A stretch of DNA of 64,000 bases from Salvator merianae (GCA_003586115.2 QVOM02000116.1:43409024-43473023); one strand, 5' to 3'. Positions 11,537 to 26,500 are shown, counted from the first letter of the stretch. A program made the numbers and translations. The notes: generated by a model from the letters alone, not told the origin.

Positions 11537-14500
11537 GTGAGCAGGAGGGCTGGGGAGGGCATGGCTGGGCCTGCTGGCGCCTCTCGCTTCCAGCCCTGCG
11601 GCACTCTGCACATGCTCAGAGATTTATATGATCGTCCTCTTCTTTTTCTTCCTTTCTCTTGTTTACATGTTACAGAGCCCATTATTGTAGGGGCAGGCGT
11701 CCCTAGATGTTCCCTGTTCTTTTATTTTATTTATTTACTTACTTAAGAATTTATATCCCGCCTTTCACCAAAAGGTTCCAGGGAGGTTCACAACAAGAAA
11801 AAGACAAAATGTATAAAGTATTCAAACATATTTAATATATACCCCACACACCCTCCCACCCTGGCAGGACAACAGGCTGGGGATGGTGATAGTTGCATGA
11901 GGCCCATCACAACATGCAGAATGCCTTTTTTTGGCAATCATCTAGAACTTCTCTTTTGGACAGTTAGAGGAAGAAACAGTTAGAAACAATCCAACAATTC
12001 CAGTAGTCAAATGTTTTGGACGCCAGATGTGGTATAGGAGCTTTTCTTCACTGTTCCAGGCCTAAGAAGGTTGGAAAACCTTTTACCCCCCTACGTGCAA
12101 CCTTGGAACAAATTTTTACTGTGGTCGAAGCGGTGACTCTACCCTGTGCTCATCAGAAATGGCTTTCTTATGACTGCTTTGGGTTGCACCCAGGTGCTAT
12201 CTGAAAGGGGACACCAGTTTAAATGTCTGTGTTTGCCACTGATAACCAGAAGACTGTTTTTCACTCCCTGCTTAGAAGAGTTTTAGGATAATTTGGAGAT
12301 GGAGTCATGGTTATTGTTTAACAGAGTCCTGTTATCCAGGAGCAGCGTGCTTCCAAATGCTATGTGCTGGGAGCCAACAGAAGGGCAAGATCTGTTGCAG
12401 GGGTGCTCAGCTGTGGCCTTCCAGATGTTCCAGAATGACAACTTGCAGCATTCTATGCAAGTCAGCATAGAATGATGAGAGCGGAATCCTGGGAACTGTA
12501 GTTCAGAAACATGTGGAAGGCAGCAGGTCAGCATCTCTGATTTATTGTCTGCATAGAGCTTCTGGATGTATTCGGCATGCCACTGTTGCAAGGAGGGTAG
12601 AAGGCTAGTGAGATGGGAAACGGCTGCTTCCATCACCTCCAGTGAATTGGGATAGTGAATGTTACATTTCAACATCTGGTTGAATGGAGATCCTTTGTTT
12701 CTGTTCTAAACAGACCCGGGGTCTGACCTAGTGAAACGCTTCCAATTTATTTTGCTTTACCTACAGAAATCCCCTGTATAGGCATGGTTTGGTACAACAA
12801 GCTTTTGTTTTTATGTAGTTGTTGAAAAGTGCATACTTTCCTTTTATAACATGCCTCTTCTTACAACATGGTTTTGTTCTTATGCAGTTGATATAAAGTG
12901 AGTTCACTTATTTAGTGTAGTCCTGGGGATTTAAATAAAGTGATTTCGCCTGTAAGTACCATTGACTTAACATTGGTTGACTGAGCCACTCCTGCACACA
13001 GTACCACTGACTTGCACTGATAGGCTTAGGGCCCAGATACCGCTATGTTTTAATCCATCTTCAAGTCCTCATCCGAATGAGACAACGCAGCTGCAAAATG
13101 ACTTAATCATTTTCTTTCTGCGTTATGTAACCCAGTTAGATTTTCTGGGTTAGATAATGTGGAAGGAAAATTGCTTGCCACTTTGTTGATGTATTTATAA
13201 TACTCTGAAGGTGGATTAAAACTTAGTTCAAAGGGCTGGAACACCTCCCTTATGAAATCAGGCTGCAACGTCTTGGCCTCTTCATGAAAGATGGCATTTA
13301 AGAGGTGACCTGACTGTAATATATAAAATTATGCATGGTTTGAAAAAGGTGAATAGAGAAAAATTGTTTTCTCTATCACACAAGCTTGTTCCAGATATGC
13401 AGTGTTGTAAGCAGTATAAAAAGATGGTTGCTTAAGAAGCTGGATCACCTGGCCTTAGTTTTTTGACCTTGTTCTGCCATTTTTCTTCCAAACCTTAACT
13501 TCCATTTTACAAATAGTGTCTTTATTTACTCCTTTACCTATTCTCTAATCTGTTCCAAACAGGGATAGTTACACAGTTTTAAAATATCTATGAAAATACA
13601 ATGGAAATCAAGGATATTATTAAAGCATGAAGATTCTGTCATAACAAATTTGCCATGCAGAGTGTGGGAGCACCATACGCCAGAGAAGCAGCAGATGAAA
13701 GACAGTGAAATGTCTAGCTGTAATTAGTATTTGTTTACGTGTCTTGCCTGTTCTCCTGTGCTCTAAAGGTCAGGGCTAGAAGCAATTAATGAAAGTTGCA
13801 GGGAAGCTGATTTCAGTGAAACATTAATAGCAATTAATTAATTAATTAATGGCAAGAAATTGTCAGCAGTGGAACAGACTCCATCGATGGGGTCTTTTAA
13901 GAATGGGCAGGACAATTATATTTAAGGGATAGTGTATTATTTTCAACCAGAGTGCCTTTGGATTTTTGACTGTAACTCCAATCATTTCCAGAGTCTCTCA
14001 ACGTTGGGCATGATGGGGTTTTTAGGCCAACATCATCGCAAGGCATCCGCTCTTGAAAAACAGTTGCTCTTCTCTTTCAGAATCTGCATAATGTTGGCTG
14101 ATCTGCTAGGTCCCTTCCAGTTCTGGTTCTTCCCGTCTTCAGAACCAGCAATTTGGAATTACGCCGGTCTCTTGTCACACCATGTTTACTTTACTTTCCG
14201 TTTTGATATCAGAGTCCTATATTGCTGCCATCCTTCCTCGTCCTAGCTCTGCAGTTTTTTGACGGGGATTGCTGGACTGTCAGAATCCTTCCACTGTCTG
14301 TCTTAAGTCAACTCAGATAGCAAGCAGCCTGGTTGCCCTCCCTGCAGTATGTCTGAGGTGTTTCACAGAATCTTCTGTTGCTTCTTGTATTGTCGTATCA
14401 TTTTAGAATATCTTTTTCTATGTGCAATGAACCGTGTATCCCATGATAAAGAAATCACACTCTTAATGCAAAGTAAATTGATTTTTTTTTACACCCTGAA

Positions 14501-17500
14501 AGCAATGCTCACCTTTGGTTTTTATATTCTTCTTCTTTTTAACTGTGTACAGATTCAAATCCTTCAGCCAAAGGAAGTGGCGTTGGAAGAGTTTTTCTGC
14601 TAGTGAAAGAGCATTGCAGTACAAACCTGGAGATCATATTCATGGTTTCACAGTCAGTCAGGTACTGTGCTTCATTTCCTGTCATCTCTACCTGTTTCCT
14701 CTGATTAGCTTTTCTGATTGTTATGGGGATTTTGGTGTTCCTGTCCATGGATAGGAGGGGTTCCAATAAGAGCTAAACGTGAACACGCCACAGAGGTTTT
14801 ATGAATGTAGTCTGTGGCCCTTTTTTACTTACCTCTCTGTGGTCCGAACCACTGGGTCAGGACCAGCCAGGCCCCTTGGTTCGGATCATGGAAAGGCATG
14901 GTCTGGAACAGTGCTGTCTGCACGAGGCACTAGTCCAGACCAATCCCCACCTGGCCCTGAAGGTTGTGTGAGCTTCAGGGCCTGGCTCCAAGTGTTCCAA
15001 AGGGCTAGAAACATTCCTAGCCTCAGAGATTCCTGCCAAAATGGGTCCCCTGGCAGTCAGGAACACAGATGCAGAGCTGCCTTGTCAGTCCACCACATCT
15101 GAAGTTGATTTATGACATTTATTTCCAAATTCCTTATATGATCTCTGTGAGCAGAGGCAGTGTATAATCATCAGCAGTGGTTATTGGCTGACAGACCTTC
15201 TTTTCCATTAATTAATTTATTTTCATTTGCAAGGTAGGTCCAAGACAAAACTGCTCAGATTTTCAGGGAGCTGGATTCCACAGGGACCTGGAAGTACTCC
15301 CATGGAGATGTCTAGAGCAATATCTGGGTCTGTTATTTTCCATCACTTTCAGTTACTGTGGAGATGGACAAGCTGCTTGAAGGGTTTCCACCAACTACTT
15401 AGCTGAGGGAGTTATGGCTGGGTAGGTCTTAGGAGTGAGAGGCAGGATATAAATACTATAAATAAAGAAATAAAATTTCAAGTTGGCCCTGATTGGTTGT
15501 TGACATTACATTCTGTGATAACATTTTGAATAGCATAACTGTGTAAAACTATATGTAAAGAAGTCTGAGCTGTTTGTCTCAATTTCCCCATCCTTCATTG
15601 GGTGATTTCAATATTTTGAAGAGGGAATGGAAAAGGCATAAGATGAGTCATGGTGGATCAGGCCACAGCCCACGTAGTCCAGTGTTCTGCCTCACACAGT
15701 GGCCCACAAGATTGCTTCTGGGCATTCTCAAGCAGAAAACGAAGTCAAAACCTTCACCTGCTCTTGACTGCCTGCAAATGGCCTTTAGAGGCATCCTGCT
15801 TGTCTCTTTCCAACCTGAAGGTGGTAGCTAGGCATCAGTTCTAGCAGCCATTGAAACTAATCCATTTTTTTCCCTTAGACACTTTTGACATGCTTCTCCC
15901 TATTCACTTTTCACAAAAAAAAGTTATGCATGTCTAGTACTCATTTATAAGGACATAGGAGGTTGCGTTGTACCAAATCAGATCATTGGTTCTTCTAACC
16001 CTTGGCAGTCTGCTCTGTCTAGCAGTCATGCAGAGAATATTTTTTCCAGCTGTATCTTGGAATTGAGAGCTTTGGTCGGCAAAGCTGAGGTTCTGCAGCT
16101 GAGCTATGATTCTTCCCCTTTTCACCAGACAATTTGTTGGAAAGCTGTTGCAGATTAGAAAGTCATTTGTCGATGAACAAACAAATGACTTTGCAATCTG
16201 CAATAGCTTTCCAACAAAATTATTGCGTTACAGATCCTAAATGCTGATTTAACAAATGCAATTGTTTGTAATAATAGATGTTTGTCTGTGTGCTTGGTTA
16301 TTGCAGGTGTCCGCTGTGCCTGAGTTTTTCTTAACCACTGTTGCCCTCAGTCATGATAAGACAGGAGCCAAGTATTTGCATATCGCCCGGGAGGATTCCA
16401 ATAATTTATTCAGGTAAACAACTCTCATTGGCTGAACAGGACTAGGTGGTTTCGGTAACTTCCTGTAATCTAGGGCCTTTTCTCACTTACCTGTAGTCTG
16501 GTCTATGGTAGCATCTAGTCCTCTTCAAGCCACTCTGTTTTTCATGCTGGAACGTGGGCCAATCCATCTGCATTGGGATGGAGCGAGGCCTTTTTTGTTC
16601 CAGGTCGACCGGCATTCCAGGGGCGGTGAGACTGGCCCAGGGAGGCATGCTGGAAGGCTCACACTACCCTGCTCCAATCTAATGGGGTCATCTTTTTGGT
16701 GGCACATCAGATTGTGCTGCCAAAATGCATCCCCCGGGGGAACTGAGGCTGGGACCTTTAGTTCCTAGAGCTCAGCAAACCTAGAAGTGCCTCCAGGGAT
16801 TGCATGATGTCTGGAACTAGCATGGGGCGCTCTCCCAGAACAGCCTTCCGAATACAGAAGGCTTATCCTGGTACTTTGAAGCTGTTTCATTCACCGGAAC
16901 AGGTCCTGGCTGTGCCAGGCCTCCTGGACTGGCCCACTAATGTAAATGCAAAAAACCCTCTAGACTTTTTACCCTCAAATCTCCTTGGGTCTTCCATGTC
17001 AAACTAGAGCACACTTTTCCTTAAATCATTTATTTATTTATTTATTGTGGTATTTTTGTGTCTCTTTTTCTTTTAACAATCCAAATTCTGTATGTGCCAT
17101 TTCCAGCAGATGGCAAGCGGAAAAATGCTGTTCTTATCTCTGTGGGCAGCCTAGAGAAGCAGCAGAGGATGCAGTTCTTAAGGTTCTTATAACTGTTTGC
17201 ACCTGTTTCACGCCAGTTCTGTCTAGCCGTGGTTGGCCCAAGCTCACTCAGTGAACTTTCATGGCCGAGTGGGGGTTCAAACCCAGGGACTCCTTGCTTC
17301 AATGTTCTCGCTTCAAGAGTGGGTGTGATGAGGGTTATTTTTTAAAGGACGTCATGTCAAAAAGGTCTGGCCATTGATCGTTATTCTGCCATGAAGTTTG
17401 CTGACTGCTTAGGGATATATCATAAAATGTCCCAAGGCCTTTTAAGGGAGGAAGTCTCTTCACATTTCACTCCATGTCTCAGCTTCTGCCAGTACATAGA

Positions 17501-20500
17501 CTGTGAAAGTTTTGGATCCTGTATAGGGTGGGGTCAACTACCCACCTATGATACTCCCAGCAAGTATGAATGAGTGTCTTGTTTCCTTATCCTGTTGAGT
17601 TCTGATTCTGTTTTTAAATGTTGGCTGTTTTCCACCAGCTTTTTAACCTTGTAAACCATTTTGGGATTTTTTAGGTGACAAAGCAGTATGTTAACAGCAT
17701 AGATAGGTAGATAGGTAGGTGGATGACTTGCTTGGTTCATTGCAACACCCCTTGGTTCAGGTTTGATTCAAACCAGGTTTTTCGAACAACAGGATAATTT
17801 GTTTTACACGCGAACACTCCAGTTCGCTACAAACCATGAACTGACCAAACCAGTTTGGCATATTTCTGGTTTGTGGAGATCAATGGTAGCGTGTTGCTCT
17901 TAGATGCTAAACTCCACAGTTATTTTTCTGTTACTTTTAGTGTTCAGTTCCGTACCACCCCTATGGACAGCACAGGAGTCCCTCACATTCTTGAGCACAC
18001 CGTCCTGTGTGGTTCCCAGAAATACCCGGTCAGGGATCCCTTCTTCAAAATGCTGAACCGATCTCTCTCTACATTCATGAATGCTTTCACAGGTAAGGAA
18101 GGAAGAATATCCAGGCTTTTATTGTTCAAGTGGCAATAGATTTGACAAAATGGGCTGCATATGTGGGGATTATTGACAATGGCGTGTCTAAAATAGGGCC
18201 ACTGAGAAATATGGGTGATATGAATGTAAATCATGCTTTGCATAACATAAACAAAAAAACAGCATGATATTTCTCCTTGATGTTCCTTTCATACAGTCCA
18301 ATACTTGTTGATATTTTTATGTTATGTTTTCATGATTTGTTGGGTATTTTCCATTTATTGATCTGTATTTCTTTTATTGCTTTTCTTCACCACCATGAGA
18401 CTTGTGTAATAGGGCACTAAAAAATCTTAGGGAAAATAAGCATAATAATAGTGATAAACACATTTGACTTGTGGAAAGGAAATATGAGGAGGGAGTGAGA
18501 AAGGAAAAGAGGGATTTCCCACTTCAAAAAAACGGCTTTTGGTCTATGCTCCTGTTGCTAATGCACTCCTGCTAAAGCATAAGAACATAAGAGGAGCCCT
18601 GCTGGATCAGGCCACAACCCAACCTGTCTCACACAGTGGCCAACTAATTGCTTCTGGGCATTCTCAAGTAGAAGGCAAAACATTCACCTGCTCTTGATTC
18701 CTTGCAAATGGCCTTTAGAGGCACCCTGCCTGTCTCTCCACCCTGGAGACAGTATCTAGGCATTAACTGTAGTAGCCATTGATACACCTGTCCTACTTGA
18801 ATTTGTCCAATCCTTTTTTAAAGCTATCTAGGCTAGTTGCCGTCACCACCTCTTCTGGTAACAAATTCCGTAGAACAATAACTATCTTGGTGAAAAAAGT
18901 ACTTCCCCTTTGATAAAGAAGATAAGGTGCTGATTTGCACTTTGTGCTGACATGGTAGTCCTTATCTGAGCATCTTAAATGTGTTTTGAAAATAGTAGGG
19001 TATGTGTATGTGTGTATTTATTATTATTTTCTCCACAGCTAGTGACTACACACTCTACCCATTTTCCACCCAAAACCCAAAGGATTTTCAAAATCTTCTG
19101 TCTGTGTACCTGGATGCTGTGTTTTTTCCTTGTTTGAGACAACTAGATTTCTGGTAAGATTCCAGTCTTGTAATCTGCATGGATGGTGATATCCAGTCTG
19201 AAGGAATTTGAACTCTTTTTTGATGCTTCTTAATTTCACTCAGGCAGGAAGGTTGGAGGTTAGAACATGAGAATCCAGTGGATCCCCAGACACCATTAAT
19301 ATTCAAAGGAGTTGTGTTTAATGAAATGAAGGGGGCGTTTGTAAGTCCTTTTTATTCTATTCTATTCTATTCTATTCTATTCTATTCTATTCTATTCTAT
19401 TCTATTCTGATTGATTGATTGATTGAATGAATGAATGATGGCATATATGCCTTGCCTTCCAAAGAGGTCATGGTGGCAACCATTGTTCTCTTTTTCATTA
19501 TTCTTGGAAAGCCTCAGAAGAATTTTCACTAATGAGGATCTGGGTGCTACAACCTGCCAATGTGGCATTCAGGGATGCAGAGGAAGGGGCATAGTGGAAG
19601 GGACTTCTGAAGACTAGTCATCAGTCCCTCCTGTTCCCAGGCACTTCAGTGCTTTTCTGGATGGGATTGTGGACACGTTGGCACTTCCTGCACTTGGCCT
19701 TATTGTGGATTATATCCCAGAATAGGGACCTGCCATCCACATGCTAGTGCAAACTATGAAGGGTCTTGCCCAGGGCTACCATAGTCTGCACTAGCATGCA
19801 GATGGCAGGTCCCTATTCTGAGATACAATCTGGAATAAGTCCAAGTGGAGAAAGGGCCCTTGAGTATCCAACAACATAACAGCATTCCCACAGGGTTGAC
19901 GCCAGAGACTTCCCCACAGAAAGACAAGGTCCTTCCTATTTCAAAGACCATCCAGAATGTGGTTGGTAGCAAAATAGCAGGAGCCCTGTTCTTCAAGGCA
20001 CCTCAGTCCTATTTCAAAAAAGTGACTGGCCTCAAATCACCTAGGGAACTTCCATGGCTGAGTGTTGATTTGAAATTTAATCTCCCAGGTCTTTGTTAAT
20101 ACTATAACCAATACCACATTAGCCTTAGTATTTGAGCCAGTCATAGGGAATCTGTGGCTTTCCAGATATTGTTGAAGTTCAATCAAGTCAGTTCGAACCA
20201 ACATAGCCAATGGTTTGGATTGCTAGGAACTGTTTACTGGGTTTTCCAATGGAATAGCTCAGGCTTTTTATCTCCAGTTTAACCCATAAATTGGAAATAA
20301 ACACTTTTGGACAAACTTCTAGCAGCAAACTCCAAACTTCAAATGGCTGGGCTAAAAATTATGTCAGGATTTTAGAAGGTTTATTGGTAGCTTGGCCTCT
20401 ACGAGGTCTACTTCTTGCCAGGGTGATAAGATTGCCCTTTAATTGTAGCCCTTGTCATGCTTCAGGAGAGGGCTAAAACAAAACAATTGGAAAGCCGTCA

Positions 20501-23500
20501 CTGGCATACTTCTTATTCCTAGTATATCCCCATGTGCCATTTACTATGCTGTAGCTCAGTAGAGCAGCACAAGTGTATTTTTATCAGCAGCTGTTAACTT
20601 GTAGTCTTTCAGGTGTTGCTGAACTACAGTTCCCACCAATCCAGCTCAGCATGACCTTATGGCAAGGAAGGATGAGAATAGTAGTTCCAAAGTGTCAGTA
20701 GATACCAAAGCTTAGCTACTTCTACTTTAGACAGAAGGGATCACTGTTGGGAGGTATTTTTGTTTTAATGAGTATTGTGTTGTGAAAATATTTTTCTGAT
20801 TCCAGTTTACAGACTTTATATGTTAATAGGGTTATGTTCACTGGTTTTTCTAAAGCTATTCTTTTAAAGGATCATGTAGAATATTATTATCAGGACAGGA
20901 GGCTAATGGTTAATGCCAGGGGTGGTCTTTTCCACCCCCCAGATGTTTCTGAACTACAACTCCCATCAATCCAGACTGGTTTGTTCTGGCATGGGATTAT
21001 GGGAGTTGTAGTTGAAGTATCTGCAGGGCTATAGCTGAGCACTGTGGTCTAACTGAATATTAGGGCAATTTCCTTTTCTCACAGCTTACAAGAATATTTT
21101 GTAGGTTTCTGCTGAACTGCAGTTCATAAAAAATGAACTGCTTAGGGAGGCCTGGGACTGTCAAGTGCCTTGGCCTGCCACCCTGGACTCTGTAAATCAC
21201 CTGCACCCTACTTTGGAATAGGTGAGCCCCGTGTAAAAGGCGCAGGGAACTCACCTCTCCACAAGATGTTGCCATGACCATTATTTGCCTCTCTGTGGGG
21301 CTGCATTGTGCTTGCACGCAAAGACATTGGACAGGTACAGACATTGTACAAGTGTGTTGGTGCTCTCTGTGCTGACGCAATGATGTTGCATGTAAGCACA
21401 ATGCATCCCTGCCCACACAGAGATGAACAGTGGTGGCAGCCACATTTTGTGAAGGGGTGAGTTCTGCACAACCTTTGCATGGGAGTCATTACTCCAAAGT
21501 AGGCTGCTGGTGCTGTAGAGAGCTCGTGGTTGTTGGGCGATGCACCTGATGGCCCCAGGACTCTCTAAGTGGTTTGTTTTCCAGAGCCACAGTGAAAATA
21601 ACCTTTCCCTTCAACCTGCAAACCGCATTTTCTTCCGTGGAGTTCTGTTTTGGTTCTGTTGTATGGTGATCTGTAAAGATCAAACTTCTAGAGTCCGATT
21701 CCTGCATTTTATTATTCTTAATGGAAATATTTATTTTAAGGCAGACAATGAGCAGCTCTTCTCTCAGAACCTTCAAAACAAAATTCTCCCTGATCACACT
21801 TACGCCGTTGTGTCTGGTGGTGACCCACTGAAGGTCCCTGATCTTTCTTGGCAGCAGCTGAAAGAGTTCCACGCAACACATTACCATCCCAGCAATGCAA
21901 GGTATTGGGGATGCATACGTAAAGGAATGACAATCCAAAGTTGTATTCTAAAAATCAGTAAACAAAAATGTGAGGAGAACGTGAAAAAGTATGTTTTCTT
22001 CATCTTGTTGAAGTGAGTTGTTTTATTTTAATAAGCTGGAATAAGTACTTTTTTTGTTTTATTTATGCAATCTCTTCGTTCTATATGTGTGCAAATTGTC
22101 ATAGAACCAGAGATCTCCAGTTAAACCATAGTTCCCATTTCTTTTAATCCTGTAATATGGTTGCCAGGTTTGGTGTTGGAAGATGTTAAACCATCCCACT
22201 TTATTCCATTGTTCCTGATTTTGAAAGTACTTAGAACTTGTAAAATAACTTGCATGCAATACTGTTGCCCTGTTATCAACTTACATTGTTACCTGCTATA
22301 TTACTGATACAATACTGTAACCATTACTGGTTTATCATTTATATAGAGTGACTTAAAGTAGCTAAAAATTATAAAAAATATGCTGCATTAAACAGTCCCT
22401 TAGTATCTTTTTTCATGCCACACTCTGTTTACTCTGAAGTTCAATTCCGTTAGAATCCTCTGAAATCCTGACTGTGGATCAGCCCATATGCTGAGCCACA
22501 CACAGACGGTGGTTTAAAATCCTGCCTTATTTTGAAGCACCTAAGCCTAGTTTCCTAGATGAAGTGGGGAACTCTGGTTTAGGCAGAGACATCCTGATTG
22601 AATCATAACTTTTGTAAAAGACTTGCAACTATGAGCAAAACATAAATTAACTGAGATTTAATTGTATAGAAGCATGAGGCTATGGTAGTACATGAGCCAG
22701 AATTCTATGAGTGATGTGATGCCTGTGTCTTACGGCTTTCTAACTAGAAAAAAAAACAAGGTCCTGAATGTCAGGAGGTCTCCCAGACTAGATGTGGCAA
22801 ATCTGTGGCCCTCCAGATATTGTAGCCCAGCAGCCCTCTTTCTGATAATTAACATAAATGGGTCTATTTATTTATTATTTATCTATTTCTTGAAGAATAT
22901 CCCACCATTCACCTGAAGGTCCCAAGGTGGGCCAGAATAACAAAAGAAAAAATGAAATACATCAAACAACTTAAAACATGTAAAATATAACCCTCCGTCT
23001 CTGTTGGAAATCTTAATGAGCTACAAGTTCTGCACCCCATATAAAGCAATTGATGGGCGAGGAGCTGTAGTTTAAAGCCAGTGATTTGTGATGTCTCTTC
23101 TGCGTGTCTCATGCATGCGTAGATGCACCTTTCAAAAATGCAGGCCTTTGCTTGGCTGATAATCATTTGAGGTTCTTCACAAATTCTAGGTTCTTCACAT
23201 ACGGCAACTTTCCACTGGAGCAGCACTTGAAACAAATCCATGAGGAAGCCCTGAGTAAATTCCAGAGAAATGAACCAAATACAGCTGTTCCGCCCCAACA
23301 GATCTGGGATAAACCTGTGAGTGTTTGCTTACAGTAAGATTTCTGTTCTGTGGTTTTCCTTAGAAGTGCTTGTGGTGATTTTCAGCAGTTGTTGACAGTT
23401 CACTTTTCAGTGGAAAGAGAGCTATCTTGATGAATGGAATGTGGTTATTGGTTTTGTGTCATTTTCCATTAATGTGACAACAGCAAGGCAGTACAATGAT

Positions 23501-26500
23501 CCCCATGCAACCTGGTTTTTGAATATTGTGTGGTTTTGCTTCTACCTAATAGGGAACATGTGGCTAATGTCTAGCACTCCACCACCTTGCTAAACTGTCT
23601 CCAGCCACTACTAAAGAACTTTCAAGCTAATAGCTCACAACTTTTGTGGATGCTGAGGTGCTTATGGAGGGCAACCCCCTTAGGTGGAAAGTTGTGGCTT
23701 CTCTTCAGAAATTTGGAACATCCAAACCAAGGGAAGGTGGTACTCACCCCATTGCTAGAGAAGTCATTCCCCTGGTTCTTATTGCAGGTGCCTTCTTTCG
23801 TCTCTGTGTCCCTGCTCTGAAAAGTTACTTTAAAAGGTGGCGAGGGCAGAGAGTTTCAGGCATGTCCTTTACAAACTTCTGCCCACAGATTTCTGAAAGC
23901 ATGAACCTGTGTGTTGGAAAAGTTGTTGTTCGGCAGTTTTTCCATTCATATTTGGAACTTGCTTGCTTCAGAAATGGGTAGTTTGACAATACGGTCACTT
24001 ACTCTGACTCGCTTTTCCGTACCTTTTGCTTGTGGTACGTTTGCAGAACTTTTACATGGGAACACACAATTGTTTAAATGTATAGAGGAAATTCTCTTTT
24101 TTTCTGTCCCTGCTGCTTAAGTTGTTTTGTTCTTTCAGAGGGAATACCATGTGACGTGTGGTACAGATTCATTTGCTGCAGACCCCAAGAAGCAGACAAT
24201 GGTCAGCGTTAGCTACCTCCTTTCAGAGTAAGTGGGTTGAATGACAAGAGATTCAAAAGAAAGTGTCTCCCCTGCTGGGTATCCTTTTAGGACTTACTTC
24301 TAGGGATGTGCAAAACACTGGCTTGAGTGCTTTTCAAAACATTTGAGACAGCAGTCAATCAATCAATAGATTTCGTTATGGTCCATTGACCTATAGAAGT
24401 CAGCATTGTTTGGGGACAAGTTTGCTAGACAGAGCACCTAGCAAACTCAGCCCTAGAAACAATATTGGCACTCACCTGAACCCACTTTGCTCATGAGTTC
24501 TCCTGCTAGCCTTTTGGGGGGTCTAGAGGATGTGAAGCCGACTGATGCCAACCTCAAGCTATGCCGCGATGGGCCTGGTGGGGTTTTCCCTAGCCCCTGC
24601 CAGGTCTCTTTCCGAGGAAGGGAAGCCCTATCAGACCCCATATCATGTTAGGTCGAGTGATGATATCTTCACACAATACAATGCAGAACTGGTCAACCCC
24701 ATCCTCTCCAGTCTCCAAAAAACCCAAACCAGCTGGATCTGATGGAAGCCATAATTCAAGAGGAACTGGAGGGCCATAGTTTGAACACGTCTGACACAGT
24801 GTTTTCAAGGAAAGATAGAGGCAACATAAAGAGCTGAAGACAAAGCAACTGGATCAAATATTCTGAGGTTTGTGTATATGGGAGTTGATTTGTTCCACAA
24901 TGCACAGGTACCCAGAGTGGAATCAGCAAATGCCTCTACCTATCAAGTGTTAGACCACAGGGTCAGTGGAACCCTAGTTCATTGGTATAATGACATGGAG
25001 ATATTCTTGAAAGCTATTGGAGAAAGGATATAGTTGAGGGGTGGAATATCATCTTTTCATGGAAGCCTGATATTTCTAGGGAGGCTGGAAAAGACCCTTG
25101 CCTGTAAATCTACAGAGCACCTATTCATTAGTACAGGCAACACTGACTTAGTATAAGGCAGCATTCCCTGTATGCAGAATCAGGTCACTCCAATTGTCTT
25201 CATGCAAGTATGTAAAGTGGGTGAACTTGCTGGTATTTGCTTTTCCCAGTGCTGAATCAACTAGCAGTTGTGTGCCTCAAGTGCCAAACTGCAAACTTCC
25301 CTTTCTCTCTCCTTCGTTTTAGCATCACCAATGATTTTGAAACCTTCACACTGAACCTGTTGTCCGCACTGTTGGTCGATGGCCCTAATGCTCCCTTTTA
25401 TAAAGCTTTAATTGAGACTGGTCTGGGTAGAGATTTTTCACCAAATGTTGGGTAAGTCTGTTGCCTGAGCATGAGATAAATAGACCCAGTTGCACAGCTT
25501 CAGTTTGATAAGTCCTTGTAAGGAGATTTCATAAAATAGAGGCAAACCTAAAGAATTCATTTTGAAATGTATCAGCTAAGCTTATCTGTGAGACACTAAT
25601 TGTTTGATCCAAAGCCAGCCAGGTATCCTGGGGAGAAGGGGTGGCGGTAGTATTGGTTCTTTATTTTTTTAATGTATATTTTGTATTTTTTTTCACTTTT
25701 GTAGTCAGTTGTATATTAATTCTCAATAAAATTATTATAAAAGTTTAAAAAAATAAAATTGAGGCAACTCTCACTTGTTTTTTTAAAAAGGGGCAGTTCT
25801 CTTAGAACTGAGATAAATAAGAAATTTTGATTTCTATGCAATCATCTGACCCAGGTTAAAGATAGATAATAACTTGGGGCCTTCGTGGGTATCCTTCTTT
25901 GAAATATTATCATCTGTCTCTTAAATTTAATGCTAAAATGCATTAACTGTATGTTAAGGTCTCCTGAATTGAAGGGTAGCTTCAGTTTGGTTGTGAGGGG
26001 CTTTTTTCCTGGTGGTTTCTTATGATCCTGGGCTTGTCTTGTACTGCAGTGGTCACCCTTTTGCCTTTCCTGTGGTTTGCTTATTCAGTTAGAGGGGAGA
26101 GCATTCTTGCCAAGTTACAATGGCTAGAATGCAGGTGATGTGAGTCATTGGCCCTTTCTGCACTTGGCTTTATTCTGGATCATATCCCGGAACAGGGACT
26201 TGCTATCCACACGCTAGTGGAGTTTACAGCAGGCCCTGCGTGGGGCCTGCCATAGTTCCTACTAGTATGCAGATGGCAGGTCCCTGTTCCAGGATATAAT
26301 CTGGTATAAGGCCAAGTGCAGAAAGGGCCAATGTGAATTTGACCAAATACAAATGAGAGCACATTACAGCACCTATAATGGCAAAATGAGGAGACAATAA
26401 GAGGGTTGACCTCTGTGTCAGTGGACCTGTGGTGAATAGCCCAGTTAACTTTAATTTGCTGGATTCCAGCTTTCAGTATCTCTAGTCTTCGTGGTCAGTG

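Larger units (their letters stand above)
11270..11560 (+). promoter_or_regulatory. PITRM1: PITRM1 CpG-island promoter
   Basis: CpG-dense block in otherwise AT-rich DNA that brackets the first coding exon, with runs of GCGCCGGCGCGGCC-type sequence, an 11-G run (11,278-11,288) and no TATA box near the start. This is the architecture of a housekeeping promoter. The exact transcription start cannot be read from sequence; it probably lies between about 11,330 and 11,475. Confidence 0.85.

Noticed and set aside
11237..11611. 124-codon - strand frame over the CpG island, hinting at a divergent gene
   Set aside because: High GC removes stop codons. Composition is Arg/Pro/Ala-rich low complexity with no domain, and it overlaps PITRM1 exon 1.
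21060..21489. Overlapping - strand frames with Cys/His content suggestive of a zinc-finger protein
   Set aside because: They lie wholly inside a 440-bp palindromic element; no C2H2 or other finger spacing is present.
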